DNA of 64,000 nt from Micromonospora sp. FIMYZ51. GTDB lineage: Bacteria; Actinomycetota; Actinomycetes; Mycobacteriales; Micromonosporaceae. The stretch covers positions 2,666,001 to 2,730,000 of the forward strand of contig NZ_CP134706.1 in the NCBI RefSeq assembly GCF_038246755.1, read 5' to 3'. The position numbers and the translations under genes are program-made. Positions 8,412 through 16,878 of the stretch are shown piece by piece. A model generated the notes under the pieces. The model saw nothing but the letters and a program-made list of their open reading frames with translations, did no database searches and was not told the origin of the DNA. Positions within the stretch are counted from its first letter, which is position 1, and each line of letters begins with the position of its first letter.

Positions 8412-8462
8412 CGCGGTGGTCCTTCCTGCCGCCACGTCGGCGGCATCGAACTAGGGGTTGTG

Positions 8463-8499
8463 GGTTGCCCGCGCGGTACGCAGCTCCGCGCGGGCAACC
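8463..8499 (-). terminator. Strong hairpin upstream of the precursor gene
   Basis: A perfect 14-bp stem (8463-8476 with 8486-8499, loop 9 nt) lies between the end of the small upstream gene at 8522 and the precursor start at 8411. It could terminate the upstream small-gene transcript, or act as a processing or attenuation structure that raises precursor expression relative to its neighbours. No U-tract follows. Confidence 0.5.
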
Positions 8500-8521
8500 A
8501 TCCGGCCGCCTTGGCGAGGCG

Positions 8522-8824
8522 TCAACGGCCGGAAGCCTCTCGATCGGCGGGAGCGCCGAACGCGTGAAACGGTGTGCGGTCGGCGGCCTTGAAGTCACCG
8601 TTGGGGCCGATCAGTTGCAGGGGCTGCCTGCGGGGAAGTTGCCGGTCGTGGCCGAACAGCGCGACGTGCGCCGTGTTGCGCTGGCTGCACGGCTCCAACT
8701 CGCCGCAGGCAAGGCACCGGCCGCCGCGATCGGAGCGCAGATGCGCAGCGATCACGCTGTGGGCCGCTTCCACTCCATGCAAGGCGCTGCCGTTCACCGA
8801 CGCCCGCACGGTCGCCGTCGCCAT
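8522..8824 (-). CDS. Small zinc-ribbon-like hypothetical protein
   Basis: A 100-aa protein from an ATG at 8824 preceded by AAGGAGG at ideal spacing. It contains CLACGELEPC in the middle, a likely single metal knuckle, after a helical N-terminus (GVEAAHSVIAAHLRS). This is the usual look of small accessory proteins on actinomycete integrative elements. Its start codon overlaps the stop of the preceding gene by one base, so it is the last of a four-gene run of small proteins upstream of the graspetide genes. No function is recognised. Confidence 0.6.
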   Translation of the reverse strand: MATATVRASVNGSALHGVEAAHSVIAAHLRSDRGGRCLACGELEPCSQRNTAHVALFGHDRQLPRRQPLQLIGPNGDFKAADRTPFHAFGAPADREASGR

Positions 8825-9129
8825 CAAGATCCTCCTTCGCCATGCGGTGTCTGGGTTGATGCCCACCGAGACCGGATCTCGGCGACGGTGGCCCGGCCCT
8901 CGCCGGTCAACCGCACCGTCAGGGCTCGGGTGCGAGGCACGATCTCCATCAGGTGGTCGCCGAGCAGCAGGTGCACCGTCGTGCGCACCGCCTCCACCGA
9001 TACGTCGGGCAGCAGCGCGGCGAGCTGGCTGACCGTCCAGTCCCGCCCCGGCTCAGCGAGCAGCGCGTCATAGATGCGCTGACGCGGAACGCTCGCGACG
9101 GTCAACACGTTGGCGCTCAAGGCTTTCAC
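8824..9129 (-). CDS. Small winged-helix-like protein
   Basis: A 101-aa protein from a GTG at 9129. The sequence RQRIYDALLAEPGRDWTVSQLAALLP, then VSVEAVRTTVHLLLGDHLMEIV, reads as a winged helix-turn-helix with a following beta wing (ALTVRLTGEGRATV), so it may bind DNA. It overlaps both neighbours (GTGA with the gene before, TGATG with the gene after). There is no ligand domain, which fits a small transcription factor or a structural remnant. Confidence 0.55.
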   Translation of the reverse strand: MKALSANVLTVASVPRQRIYDALLAEPGRDWTVSQLAALLPDVSVEAVRTTVHLLLGDHLMEIVPRTRALTVRLTGEGRATVAEIRSRWASTQTPHGEGGS

Positions 9130-9326
9130 CGCCCATCACCCCCGTCCGCTGCGAGCACCCGTTGCGCCCAGCGAGCCTGCGGGCACGGGAACCACGCGAA
9201 CCTGCACGACACCTCATGGCATCCCCAGCACAGCCCATCGGGCTCCGCCCGATGCACCAGCAGGATCGACCGCGCGTCGGCGATCTCGTCGGCGTACGCC
9301 TTATCAGCTTCGATGATCACGACCAT
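9126..9326 (-). CDS. Small cysteine-rich hypothetical protein
   Basis: A 66-aa protein from an ATG at 9326 with a helical N-terminus rich in Ala/Asp/Glu and then CWGCHEVSCRFAWFPC, a likely zinc-binding cluster, ending QARWAQRVLAAD. The stop overlaps the start of the next gene as GTGA. Short proteins of this kind recur on mobile elements of actinomycetes. The function is unknown. Confidence 0.55.
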   Translation of the reverse strand: MVVIIEADKAYADEIADARSILLVHRAEPDGLCWGCHEVSCRFAWFPCPQARWAQRVLAADGGDGR

Positions 9327-9499
9327 GGGCCTGTCCTCGCATCCAGAGCGTCAATCTGGCTGGCGTTCCATCCGACGTTGACCGGCACGTCGAAGGCCCA
9401 CCCGTAGGTAGCGCAGGGGGTACGCGCGTGACAGTTCAAGCAGCGGCTGCATTCCGGCCACTCGATCGGGCAATGGTTCGCACTGCCTGCGTCGCCCAC
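9317..9499 (-). CDS. Possible very small cysteine-rich protein
   Basis: About 60 aa from a GTG at 9499. It contains CPIEWPECSRCLNCHARTPC, five cysteines in 20 residues, which is unlikely by chance and resembles a zinc ribbon. It overlaps the next gene by 10 bp and shares DNA with another short ORF (9436-9549), so only one of the two may be expressed. No recognised family. Confidence 0.4.
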   Translation of the reverse strand: MGDAGSANHCPIEWPECSRCLNCHARTPCATYGWAFDVPVNVGWNASQIDALDARTGPWS

Positions 9500-9549
9500 C
9501 GAACGTTGGCGTCGACCGCGACCGCTCCATTCCCGGTGATCTCTGTCAT
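9436..9549 (-). CDS. Possible 37-aa leader ORF of the small-gene operon
   Basis: A short ORF (MTEITGNGAVAVD..., ending GRNAAAA) with a purine-rich region (GGGGGGAACAAGAG) just upstream. It would be the first ORF of the leftward operon facing the divergent regulator at 9746. It overlaps the start of the cysteine-rich ORF in another frame, which could give translational coupling. It may equally be a chance ORF. Confidence 0.25.
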   Translation of the reverse strand: MTEITGNGAVAVDANVRWATQAVRTIARSSGRNAAAA

Positions 9550-9745
9550 CTCTTGTTCCCCCCTCTCACCGTGCGGGCACCTAGCCGGACGGAGGCTCTT
9601 GTCACGCCCGGCCAGGGCGACCACATTGGTTGCCGCCGATTCACGGCGTCGATCTATGTGACCTGACGTTATGGAGCCGTCGCGCACCGGAACTACTACA
9701 TCGGTAGCAGTGTCCGTATCGTGATGGTCATGGAAGGTGGTGGAT

Positions 9746-10975
9746 ATGGATATTGAGCCGAGCCTCATTCGCGGCATCGGGGCGAACATCGCTGCTCACC
9801 GACGTGCCGCCGGGGTCACGCAGCAGGAACTCGCGTCACGGATCGGCAAGTCGGTCCAATGGGTGTCGGCTGTGGAGCAGGGCCGCAGACACGCGGAGCG
9901 GCTTACCGACCTGCTTCGGATCGCGCAGGTCGTGCAGTGCACGATCGAGGATCTGATCGGCCGCTCCGTGGACAACCTCGTGCCCGGACCTCGCCCCGCG
10001 GGCGAGGCGGTAGCCGCCGTCCGAGAAGCGATCATGCGGGCAGCGGTACCCGCCGCCTTCCCCCGAGTTGCCGAGCCCGTGCAAAACATCGGCGAACGGG
10101 TAACCGCGGCGTGGACGATCTGGCACAGCTCGCCGACCGCGCACACCATCCTGGGCGGCGTGCTGCCCGGCCTGATCGTCGACGCTGTCGCCGCCTACCG
10201 CGCCGCCGAGGACCGCCGCTCGGCCGCCCGCAACCTCGCTGGCACGTACCAGGTCGCCCGGCAGTGGCTACACCACATCCCAGACGGAGACCTCGCCTGG
10301 ATCGCCGCCGACCGAGCCATGAACGCCGCACGCGAAGCCGACGATCCCCACTTGATCGCGATCGGGGCGTGGGCGCTGTCGGCGTCCTATCGCCGGGCCG
10401 GGCAACAAGACGAGGCAACCCGCCTGTGCCTCGCCGCCGGCGACGAACTGAGGGCGCACATTGATCAATCTGAGCCCGATCCGCAGCTGCTCGCCGACTA
10501 CGGGATGCTTCACCTAGCCGCGTCCATCAGCGCCGCCCAATCCGACGACGACGGGCGCGCGTGGGCATTCCACCGAGTCGCCGAGGAAGCCGCCCGCGCG
10601 ATCGGCCGTCACTACGATCCATGGACCGCCTTCGGTCCCGCCAACGTCGACATCCATGGCCTGGCCATCAGCGCCGAACTTGGTCGGGCGGATGACGTCG
10701 TCGAGTACTCCGCGCGTCTACACATCGATGACATACCAAGTGTCGAGCGTCGGGCCGCCGCGCTGATCAACACCGCTCGCGGCTTCGTCCGCCGAGGCGA
10801 GGACGAGTCAGCAATCCTCGTTCTGCTCGACGCGGAGAAGATCTCGCAGGAGGAGGTACGGGACTCGACACTGGTGCGCGAACTCCTGCGTGAACTGATC
10901 TTCCGGGACAGGGCGAGAGCACAGACACATGTGCGCGCACTCGCCCAACGAGTTGGCCTCATCCCAGCGAAATGA
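9746..10975 (+). CDS. XRE-family regulator with C-terminal helical (TPR-like) domain
   Basis: About 409 aa. An N-terminal HTH_3 domain (IAAHRRAAGVTQQELASRIGKSVQWVSAVEQGRR, residues about 12-45) is followed by about 330 residues of helical repeats (ARQWLHHIPDGDLAWIAADRAM and similar). These look like the TPR-type sensory region of actinomycete regulators that respond to peptides or small signals. The ATG at 9746 has GGAAGG 8 nt upstream; a GTG at 9737 is an alternative. It diverges from the leftward small-gene and graspetide genes and is well placed to control them. Its 3' end overlaps the convergent NAD(P)HX repair gene by 17 bp. Confidence 0.8.
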   Translation: MDIEPSLIRGIGANIAAHRRAAGVTQQELASRIGKSVQWVSAVEQGRRHAERLTDLLRIAQVVQCTIEDLIGRSVDNLVPGPRPAGEAVAAVREAIMRAAVPAAFPRVAEPVQNIGERVTAAWTIWHSSPTAHTILGGVLPGLIVDAVAAYRAAEDRRSAARNLAGTYQVARQWLHHIPDGDLAWIAADRAMNAAREADDPHLIAIGAWALSASYRRAGQQDEATRLCLAAGDELRAHIDQSEPDPQLLADYGMLHLAASISAAQSDDDGRAWAFHRVAEEAARAIGRHYDPWTAFGPANVDIHGLAISAELGRADDVVEYSARLHIDDIPSVERRAAALINTARGFVRRGEDESAILVLLDAEKISQEEVRDSTLVRELLRELIFRDRARAQTHVRALAQRVGLIPAK

Positions 10976-12515
10976 AACGATGACCTCGCATCCAGCCATC
11001 GGTGCCGGACGAGCGGCCGGTCAGGAGGCCAGCGATAACCGCCGGAGTCGCCGCCGCGACGTCGCCCGCAGCGATGGGGCCGCCCGCCGACGCCCGAGCA
11101 CCGGCCCGCCCATGGACGAAGGCCGCCATCGCACCGGCATCCATCGCGTCGACGCCTTGTGCCATGAGCGCGCCAGCGATCCCGGCCAGCACGTCGCCCG
11201 TTCCCGCCGTCGCCAGCCACGACGGCCCGTCATTCTGACTCGATAGCCAGCCCTCTGGACTGGCAACCAGCGTGGTCGGTCCCTTCAGCAGGACCGTCGC
11301 GTCCACCTGCTTGGCCAGCAGCGTTGCGTAGAAGGCTGGCCGAGCCTCAACCTCGCTGCGCGGGACCGGCGTGCCCAACTGCCCGAGCATCCGCGAGACC
11401 TCGCCAGCGTGCGGAGTCAGCAGTACGGTGTCCGCCTCGGCGGCTCGAACTCCACCGGACCGCTGCCTGACACACGCCGTGAGTGCCCCCGCGTCCACGA
11501 CGCAGGGAAGGCCAGATGCCAGCGCTTGATCGATCGCCTCGTCCTGGTCGGTGTCCGATTCGACACCCGAGCCCAACAGCCATGCCTGAACGCGGCCCTT
11601 GCCAGGCACCGCCTCCGGCACGGCGCGAAGCACGTGATCCGTCACGTGGCGCGGGCCGATGAACCTCACGATCCCGACGCCCGCCCGCTGCGCGCCCAGC
11701 ACGGCGAGCACAGCCGCGCCGGGGTAGGCGTCCGAGCCCGCCACCACGCCGAGGACGCCCCGCGTGTACTTGTGACCGGCGTGGTTCGGCACCGGCCACC
11801 GCGCCGCCACACCGGCGTCGGTCAACCGGCGCACGTACGGCCGAGCCGGCAGACCCTCGTCAATGCCGACCGGCACGTGCACGAGCCGTCCAGCGACGTG
11901 GGCCGCTGGTGGCAGGAGGAGACAAGGCTTCAACGTGCCGAAGGACACGGTCACATCGGCGGCCAGACACTCCCCATGGATCTCGCCGGTGTCCGGGTCA
12001 AGACCGCTGGGCATGTCAACTGCGACGACCGTAGCTGCGCGTGGAACCGCCGCTGCCAGTCGCTTCGACACCCCGCTCAGGCCAGGTCGACCACTGATGC
12101 CGACAATCCCATCGAGCACGAGTTCTGCTCGTTCGAGCAGGCGGCTTATCCGGTCTTCACCTGCGGGTTCCCGTGCATCTATGACTCGGCCGCCAGCACC
12201 GACGAACGCTCGGAGACCACGCTCATAGGCGTGGCCTCCGACCATTGCGGCGGTGACCTGCGCACCGCCACGCTGAAGATGAGCACCGGCAAGAAGCGCG
12301 TCGCCTCCGTTGTTACCGCTACCAACCAACATCACGACACGGCGGCCGTAGACTCCACCGCTGCTCTCCCGCAGTATCCGGGCACACACCGAGTTGAGTG
12401 CCGCAGCGGCCCTGTCCATCAAGCCGCCCTCGGGCAGGCGAGCCAGGACCGGCAGCTCAGCGGCCCGGATGTCGTCAGCGCAAAAAGCCGCCAGAACCTC
12501 GTCCACAGAACGCAT
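10959..12515 (-). CDS. nnr: Bifunctional NAD(P)H-hydrate epimerase/dehydratase
   Basis: A 518-aa protein, full length for the fused enzyme. Residues about 1-215 form the YjeF_N epimerase domain (GSGNNGGDALLAGAHL, VAVDMPSGLDPDTGE) and residues about 225-505 the ADP-dependent dehydratase domain (YTRGVLGVVAGSDAYPGAA, LLTPHAGEVSRML, TAGTGDVLAGIAGALMAQG). It repairs hydrated NADH/NADPH by epimerisation and dehydration. It follows the HAD gene by 33 bp, so the pair is likely one operon. Because most actinomycetes carry a chromosomal copy, one on an apparent island may be a second copy; that is inference. Confidence 0.93.
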   Translation of the reverse strand: MRSVDEVLAAFCADDIRAAELPVLARLPEGGLMDRAAAALNSVCARILRESSGGVYGRRVVMLVGSGNNGGDALLAGAHLQRGGAQVTAAMVGGHAYERGLRAFVGAGGRVIDAREPAGEDRISRLLERAELVLDGIVGISGRPGLSGVSKRLAAAVPRAATVVAVDMPSGLDPDTGEIHGECLAADVTVSFGTLKPCLLLPPAAHVAGRLVHVPVGIDEGLPARPYVRRLTDAGVAARWPVPNHAGHKYTRGVLGVVAGSDAYPGAAVLAVLGAQRAGVGIVRFIGPRHVTDHVLRAVPEAVPGKGRVQAWLLGSGVESDTDQDEAIDQALASGLPCVVDAGALTACVRQRSGGVRAAEADTVLLTPHAGEVSRMLGQLGTPVPRSEVEARPAFYATLLAKQVDATVLLKGPTTLVASPEGWLSSQNDGPSWLATAGTGDVLAGIAGALMAQGVDAMDAGAMAAFVHGRAGARASAGGPIAAGDVAAATPAVIAGLLTGRSSGTDGWMRGHRFISLG

Positions 12516-12548
12516 TTCGCAAGGGTTCCATACAGCGAGCGAGGCTCA

Positions 12549-13232
12549 TCAATCGGCCAAGCTTGGTGCCGCGAACGCAGGCCGATGTACCGGAGCGGCA
12601 CTGATCGGACTGCCAACCGGCCTGTGGAGAACACCGGTCTGCACGTTGTAGGCCGTCATGCCAGCCGAGAGGGCCGCCGTGACTCCCACTTCGGCGTCTT
12701 CGTACACCAAGCAGCGGGCCGGATCGGCACCGAGTCGCTGTGCCACCAGTAGGAAGATGTCCGGCTCAGGTTTACCTCTGCCCTGCGGAACATCGCTCCA
12801 CGTCACGACGACATCGAACAGGGCATCAAGACCCGTGGCTTCCAGCCCTGCCCATACGGTATTCGTGGACGCGTTCGAGCCGATGCCAAGCCGCTGACCG
12901 CGACGCCGCGCAGCACGAGCCACCCGCGCGATCTCCTCAGCTACTTTCAGGTCAGGAGCAGCAGCCTGCACGTAAAAGCGACACCTGCCGATGATCTCGT
13001 CAATCGGCTCGGGCAGCGGCCCGAACTCCTGCTCCCACACGATCAGCATGTCCGGCGAGGCAATCGCCTGGCGCGGCCAGTACCAATCCGGGTCGAGCTT
13101 GACCCCCGCATCACCCATCGCACGAGCGAGGGCATCGAAGCAAACGTCGCGGGAGTCGACCAGGGTGCCATCCCAGTCGAAGATCAGGGCCTCGTAGGTC
13201 TTGCCGTCTGGAACGGCAGTGCGCGCGGTCAC
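12549..13232 (-). CDS. HAD-superfamily phosphatase
   Basis: A 227-aa protein from a GTG. HAD motif I is FDWDGTLVDSRD, motif II is in LGIGSNAS, motif III is the Lys of GRGKPEPD, and motif IV is LVYEDAEVGV. The helical cap between motifs I and II is of the C1 type, as in phosphoglycolate phosphatase or beta-phosphoglucomutase-like enzymes. It likely hydrolyses a small phosphorylated metabolite. It is transcribed with the NAD(P)HX repair gene, and a strong hairpin lies upstream of it. Confidence 0.88.
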   Translation of the reverse strand: MTARTAVPDGKTYEALIFDWDGTLVDSRDVCFDALARAMGDAGVKLDPDWYWPRQAIASPDMLIVWEQEFGPLPEPIDEIIGRCRFYVQAAAPDLKVAEEIARVARAARRRGQRLGIGSNASTNTVWAGLEATGLDALFDVVVTWSDVPQGRGKPEPDIFLLVAQRLGADPARCLVYEDAEVGVTAALSAGMTAYNVQTGVLHRPVGSPISAAPVHRPAFAAPSLAD

Positions 13233-13281
13233 CGAACCAACGTACCTGGCGGCACAAAGGCTTCCGCGATGATGGGCAACA

Positions 13282-13326
13282 CGACAACGGGGGTGCCACC
13301 GGATCTCGGTGGCACCCCCGTTGTCG
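13282..13326 (-). terminator. Strong 19-bp hairpin terminator
   Basis: A perfect 19-bp inverted repeat (13282-13300 with 13308-13326, loop 7 nt) lies in the gap between the DUF2637-like gene and the HAD gene. It is the strongest simple hairpin I found in the window and probably ends the leftward DUF2637 transcript. Confidence 0.75.
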
Positions 13327-13417
13327 TTCGGTTCCTATGCGCGATTCTCCGCGTTGGCGGGCGGACCCGTTGACGGCCACTGGGGCGCCTCTCGCTATCG
13401 ACGCCTCACGGCCGACG

Positions 13418-14317
13418 CTACGCCACCACCTCCGACAGCGGTTCCGGCTCTTGCAGACGGGGCCGGACGGACGCCGGGCCGATGGTAGTCACGTCGTGCT
13501 CTGCCTTGAGGATCTTGAGTAGGAGTGACGCGCGTGCATTGGACACGCCGTGCCCGTCGTCGCGCATGGCGTCCGCGAGGTTGTCCCGCGACAGCGACCG
13601 GCCCTTGGTGGCGAGGCTCGCGCGGGCCGCCCGCGCCGCCGGTATCAGGTGCGCCACGGCGCGGATGCCGACCGACGCCGCCGCCCGCCCGCCCGGGTCG
13701 CCGATCCCGCCCGGAGCAGGCTGGCCCGCGCCGACCCGGGTGCCCCCGTTTGTCCCGGCGGCCCGGTCGGCCGGGGCGATCGCGGACGGCACCGGGCTGC
13801 TCGTCCGCTCGCCGGGGGCGGTCCCGGACGGTGTCGTCCCGTCCCGTCCGGCCTGCTGGACGGTCCCGGGGACGTCCGGGACGCTCCCGGCCGTCCGCTG
13901 ATCGTCCCGGACGATCGTCCGCTGATCGTCTTTCGTGTGGTCGATCATGGCGAACAGAAGCTTGATCGAGACCAACATGGAGACCGCCGGCCACCCGGCT
14001 AGAGCCTTGCCGATCGGGTCCGCGCCGCCTACCGCGACGTTCGCGGCGAGGCTTGCGGCGGTGCCGACGATCAGCGCGATCCACGGAATCCAGCCGGTAG
14101 GCTGCCCGGCGCGACGCTGCGCGACGAGGTAAAGGCTGGCGACGATCTCCAGGCCGTCCACGCTGATCGGGAACGCCAGCGACTTCCAGCCGAGTTGACC
14201 ATGTTCAAGGGCCAACTCCCGCATGTGCGCGAAACTGATGGCACCCGCGACAAAGGCGAGCCCGCCGACGAACAACGCAGTCAGGATCAACAACAGCTTG
14301 TCCGTACGGGTCCTCAT
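13418..14317 (-). CDS. DUF2637-family membrane protein
   Basis: About 299 aa from an ATG at 14317 with AGGAGG upstream. Residues about 8-130 hold four hydrophobic segments (LLLILTALFVGGLAFVAGAI, WKSLAFPISVDGLEIVASLYLVAQ and two more), including the FPISVDGLE signature of DUF2637 proteins. The C-terminal half is polar and ends with a helical DNA-binding-like stretch (ARASLATKGRSLSRDNLADAMRDDGHGV). Such proteins are frequent on actinomycete integrative and conjugative elements and have been linked to spread or replication functions; this one's role is inferred. The start overlaps the upstream stop as ATGA. Confidence 0.8.
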   Translation of the reverse strand: MRTRTDKLLLILTALFVGGLAFVAGAISFAHMRELALEHGQLGWKSLAFPISVDGLEIVASLYLVAQRRAGQPTGWIPWIALIVGTAASLAANVAVGGADPIGKALAGWPAVSMLVSIKLLFAMIDHTKDDQRTIVRDDQRTAGSVPDVPGTVQQAGRDGTTPSGTAPGERTSSPVPSAIAPADRAAGTNGGTRVGAGQPAPGGIGDPGGRAAASVGIRAVAHLIPAARAARASLATKGRSLSRDNLADAMRDDGHGVSNARASLLLKILKAEHDVTTIGPASVRPRLQEPEPLSEVVA

Positions 14318-14694
14318 CTGATCACCTCCTTCGCTTCCTCGCCGGCCGCGGTGAGCATGGCCAGCGCCGACAGCAAGGGCCGAGCGTCTTCGACGGCCAT
14401 GGCCATCTCGGCATCGCCGACCCGGATACGCAGGTACGTCGAGCACGGCCACGGCGTTACCGCCTCGGTCAGCCACGCCTCACCGGCGCGGCCGGGCAGC
14501 CACATGGCACACGTCAGGTCGAAGCGGACGAGGGCGGAACGGTGCTCGCCGCCGACGCCGGGCCGATAGCCGTTCGCTTGGCTGGCTGGGTCGGCGATGC
14601 AACGGGACCGGTCACACCACGCCGGGTGCCGGCTGGCGCGGCCGGTTGGGGTCGGTTGTGGTTGGGGTTCGGTGTTTTCGTGAATGCCGGTCAT
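14314..14694 (-). CDS. Small cysteine-containing protein of integrative-element type
   Basis: About 126 aa from an ATG at 14694 preceded by AAAGGA. It has a polar N-terminus, then HPAWCDRSRCIAD, a beta-rich middle (SALVRFDLTCAMWLPG) and a C-terminal helix (ARPLLSALAMLTAAG). This resembles the DUF6907-like proteins encoded next to DUF2637 proteins on actinomycete mobile elements. It is translationally coupled to the DUF2637 gene. The function is unknown. Confidence 0.65.
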   Translation of the reverse strand: MTGIHENTEPQPQPTPTGRASRHPAWCDRSRCIADPASQANGYRPGVGGEHRSALVRFDLTCAMWLPGRAGEAWLTEAVTPWPCSTYLRIRVGDAEMAMAVEDARPLLSALAMLTAAGEEAKEVIR

Positions 14695-15081
14695 GGCGTG
14701 AAGTCCTTTGCTGGCAAGCGGTTCGGGGTCGCCCACCGGGCGCGGTGCGCCGGGGCATCGAGAGGCTTGGCGGACGCGAGGCGCGCACCATCGGCCCGGC
14801 CCGCACGGCGGGCCAGGAAGGTCAAGGGGTTGCGGGGACCTGCGCACGGTCGATGCCGCCGGGGCCGTCACGGAGTCACGGAGTGCGCGGACCGCCCGGG
14901 GCGCCGGATCGGTCACGGCGCGGCCGGGTCGGTCGCCAATGCACGGGTGTCGATCAGCCCCGGCGCCGTACGCTAGCGGTGCGCCATGAGGCCCGGGAAG
15001 TCGGTGCCGGTCCCCGCCGTGCGGGTGGACTAGGATTCGCCTATCGGACCAACCGGTTCGATTCGGGCGGAAATTTGTGGG
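14695..15081. other. Gene-free stretch at the island edge
   Basis: No convincing ORF, tRNA or att duplication was found. The left part must hold the promoter of the leftward DUF2637 operon. The right end shows a short AT-richer patch (15061-15090) directly abutting the truncated SARP gene, consistent with a rearrangement junction. Confidence 0.4.
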
Positions 15082-16092
15082 TTAGTTTCCGGGTTCGGGC
15101 TTGCCGACCCCGGCCATACCGGAGATCACGCAGATCTGGGTCGGCGTCCGGGCGTCCGGCGCGGTGAGCACGCGGTCGAGTTCGGTCAGTTCGGCGCCCC
15201 GGCCGACGAAGCCGGGTACGTCCGCCGGTAGCTGGTTGGGCACCGGCCGGGTCGGGTGGGCGGCCCGCACGGCTACCGCCGTCGGCTCGCTTTCGCCCCG
15301 GTCGCCGGGGGCCGGCGGATCGGGCGCCGGCGGTTCGTTGTTCAGCAGGGCGCGGTGCGCGGCGGCGAGTTCGGGACCGGGATCGACGCCGAGTTCGTCG
15401 ACCAGCCGCCCGCGGATCGCGTGGTACGTGGCGAAGGCCCGCGCCTGCTGGCCCGCGGCCTGGTAGGCGCGGATCAGGCGAGCCTGCACCGCCTCGTCCA
15501 GCGGATGGTCGGCTGCCGCTTCCTCCAGGACCGGCAGTACGTCGACCGGAGCGCCGGCCGCGATCATCAGGTCGGCGTACCGGCGCAGTGCGGACCGCTG
15601 TTCGCCCAGCAGCCCGATCACCTTGGGATGGCTGGCCAGCGCCGGTATGTCGGCAAGCGGTGCCCCGCGCCAGAGCCGGAGCGCCTGCTGGAGCAGGCCC
15701 GATGCGGACTGCTGTGCACCACCGTGGACCAGGTCGTTCGCGGCGGCGGTCAACTCGCGGAAACGCTGTACGTCGATGTCGGCGACGCGCAGCGCGTAGC
15801 CGTCGCCGACGGAGGGAAGCAGGACGCTGCGACTGTGCGGAGGCCGTCCGGGTTCCAGGAGCCGGCGCAGGTGCTTCACGTGGGTCTGGATGATGTTGAT
15901 GGCGCTGGGCGGTGGCTGGTGCCGCCAGAGCGTGTGCACGATCTCGGCCCTCGGCAGCGGCTGCGCCCCGGCGAGGGCGAGCAGCCCGAGCACGGCGCGT
16001 CGGCCGGTGGGCCCGAGATCGATTTCGGCGTCGTCACGCCATGCGCGTACGGCGCCGAGAACCTGGAGCCGCACGGTGCCGCCACCGGCCAT
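15082..16092 (-). pseudogene. SARP-family activator truncated at the NB-ARC P-loop
   Basis: About 336 aa. An OmpR-type winged helix (residues about 5-95, RLQVLGAVRAW to GYALRV) is followed by a bacterial transcriptional activator domain (about 100-245) and a linker. After this comes the beginning of an NB-ARC ATPase: FVGRGAELTELDRVL, then VISGMAGVGKPEPGN and a stop. Full-length homologues continue from GxGKT for several hundred residues, so the gene is cut within Walker A with an alien 5-residue tail. The wHTH and BTAD parts are intact, and short SARPs of this size can work, so residual activity is possible. The antibiotic-pathway target, if any, is unknown. Confidence 0.8.
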
Positions 16093-16155
16093 GTCCGTCA
16101 ATATTCCACACGACCACCAGGCCATCAAGAAGCGTGGATGTGCGCCACGGCCGGT

Positions 16156-16187
16156 GGCCCGGTCACCGCTGCAACGGTGACCGGGCC
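16156..16187 (-). terminator. 13-bp hairpin between secreted protein and SARP genes
   Basis: A perfect 13-bp stem (16156-16168 with 16175-16187, loop 6 nt) starts about 50 nt after the stop of the secreted-protein gene in its direction of transcription. It probably separates it from the SARP gene. Confidence 0.65.
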
Positions 16188-16236
16188 GTTTCCGCCAGAG
16201 GCTGAGCCGGCGGGAAGGGTGTGTTACCGCCGCCGG

Positions 16237-16878
16237 TCAGCCGACGCCGAAGTCCCACGAGTAGTAGTAGTTGCCGTAGTAGGTGATGGCACTCCACGGG
16301 TACCAGTTGGCGTAGCAGCCGTACCTGATGATGCACTGCTCAAGGTGCCGCTGCATGACCGAGGTGGCCTGGCTCGCCGGGGTGCCGCTGACGTGCGAGT
16401 CCAGGTTCCGGACGTAGATGGTCGGGTCGGCGTAGATCATCTGGTCGTACCGGAGCAGCCAGCGGGTGACGTTTGTGCCGTCCATGCAGGCCTCGGCGCG
16501 GTGGTTCCAGACGAACAGATCGAAGCCGAGAATGGTCTCGACGGTGACGGTCACCACGACCCAGCCGCACAGCTCGCTTGCCGCGTACGGGCCGACGACC
16601 TTCGCCCCGCTGCCGTTCTCGGCCAGGTTGGGGCTGAACCTCTTGGTGACGGTCGTACGGCTCGGGTCGGCGACCACCCGGGCGAGCTCGGGATGGCGCT
16701 TGATGAGCCTGATGTCCGCCGCCGAGTGCCGGTTGGCAGCGATCTTGGCGAGAGCCGTGGCGATGGCCGGATCAGCGCTGCTGGCCGACTTGGCGGTGGC
16801 CGGAGCCCCCACCAGCGCGGTCAGCAGCGCCACCACCGCCGCCACGAGCGTGACTCTTGGTCGGTACCTGGAGAACAT
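16237..16878 (-). CDS. Secreted hypothetical protein
   Basis: A 213-aa protein from an ATG at 16878 with GGAGGAGG upstream. The N-terminus is a Sec signal peptide: a basic RYRPR stretch, a hydrophobic core VTLVAAVVALLTALVGA and an APATA-type cleavage site near residue 28. The mature part has a helical region with repeated RLIKRHPEL-type sequence, then four cysteines (ELCGW, EACMDG, EQCIIRYGCY) that could form two disulphides. It ends in a Tyr/Trp-rich tail (NYYYSWDFGVG). No family is recognised. It is separated by hairpins from both neighbours and may be an independent exported factor. Confidence 0.7.
   Translation of the reverse strand: MFSRYRPRVTLVAAVVALLTALVGAPATAKSASSADPAIATALAKIAANRHSAADIRLIKRHPELARVVADPSRTTVTKRFSPNLAENGSGAKVVGPYAASELCGWVVVTVTVETILGFDLFVWNHRAEACMDGTNVTRWLLRYDQMIYADPTIYVRNLDSHVSGTPASQATSVMQRHLEQCIIRYGCYANWYPWSAITYYGNYYYSWDFGVG

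Noticed and set aside
15055..15064. ggttcgattc resembling a tRNA T-arm, possible attachment site
   Set aside because: No acceptor stem, anticodon arm or second copy surrounds it, and the ten bases fit the local sequence by chance.
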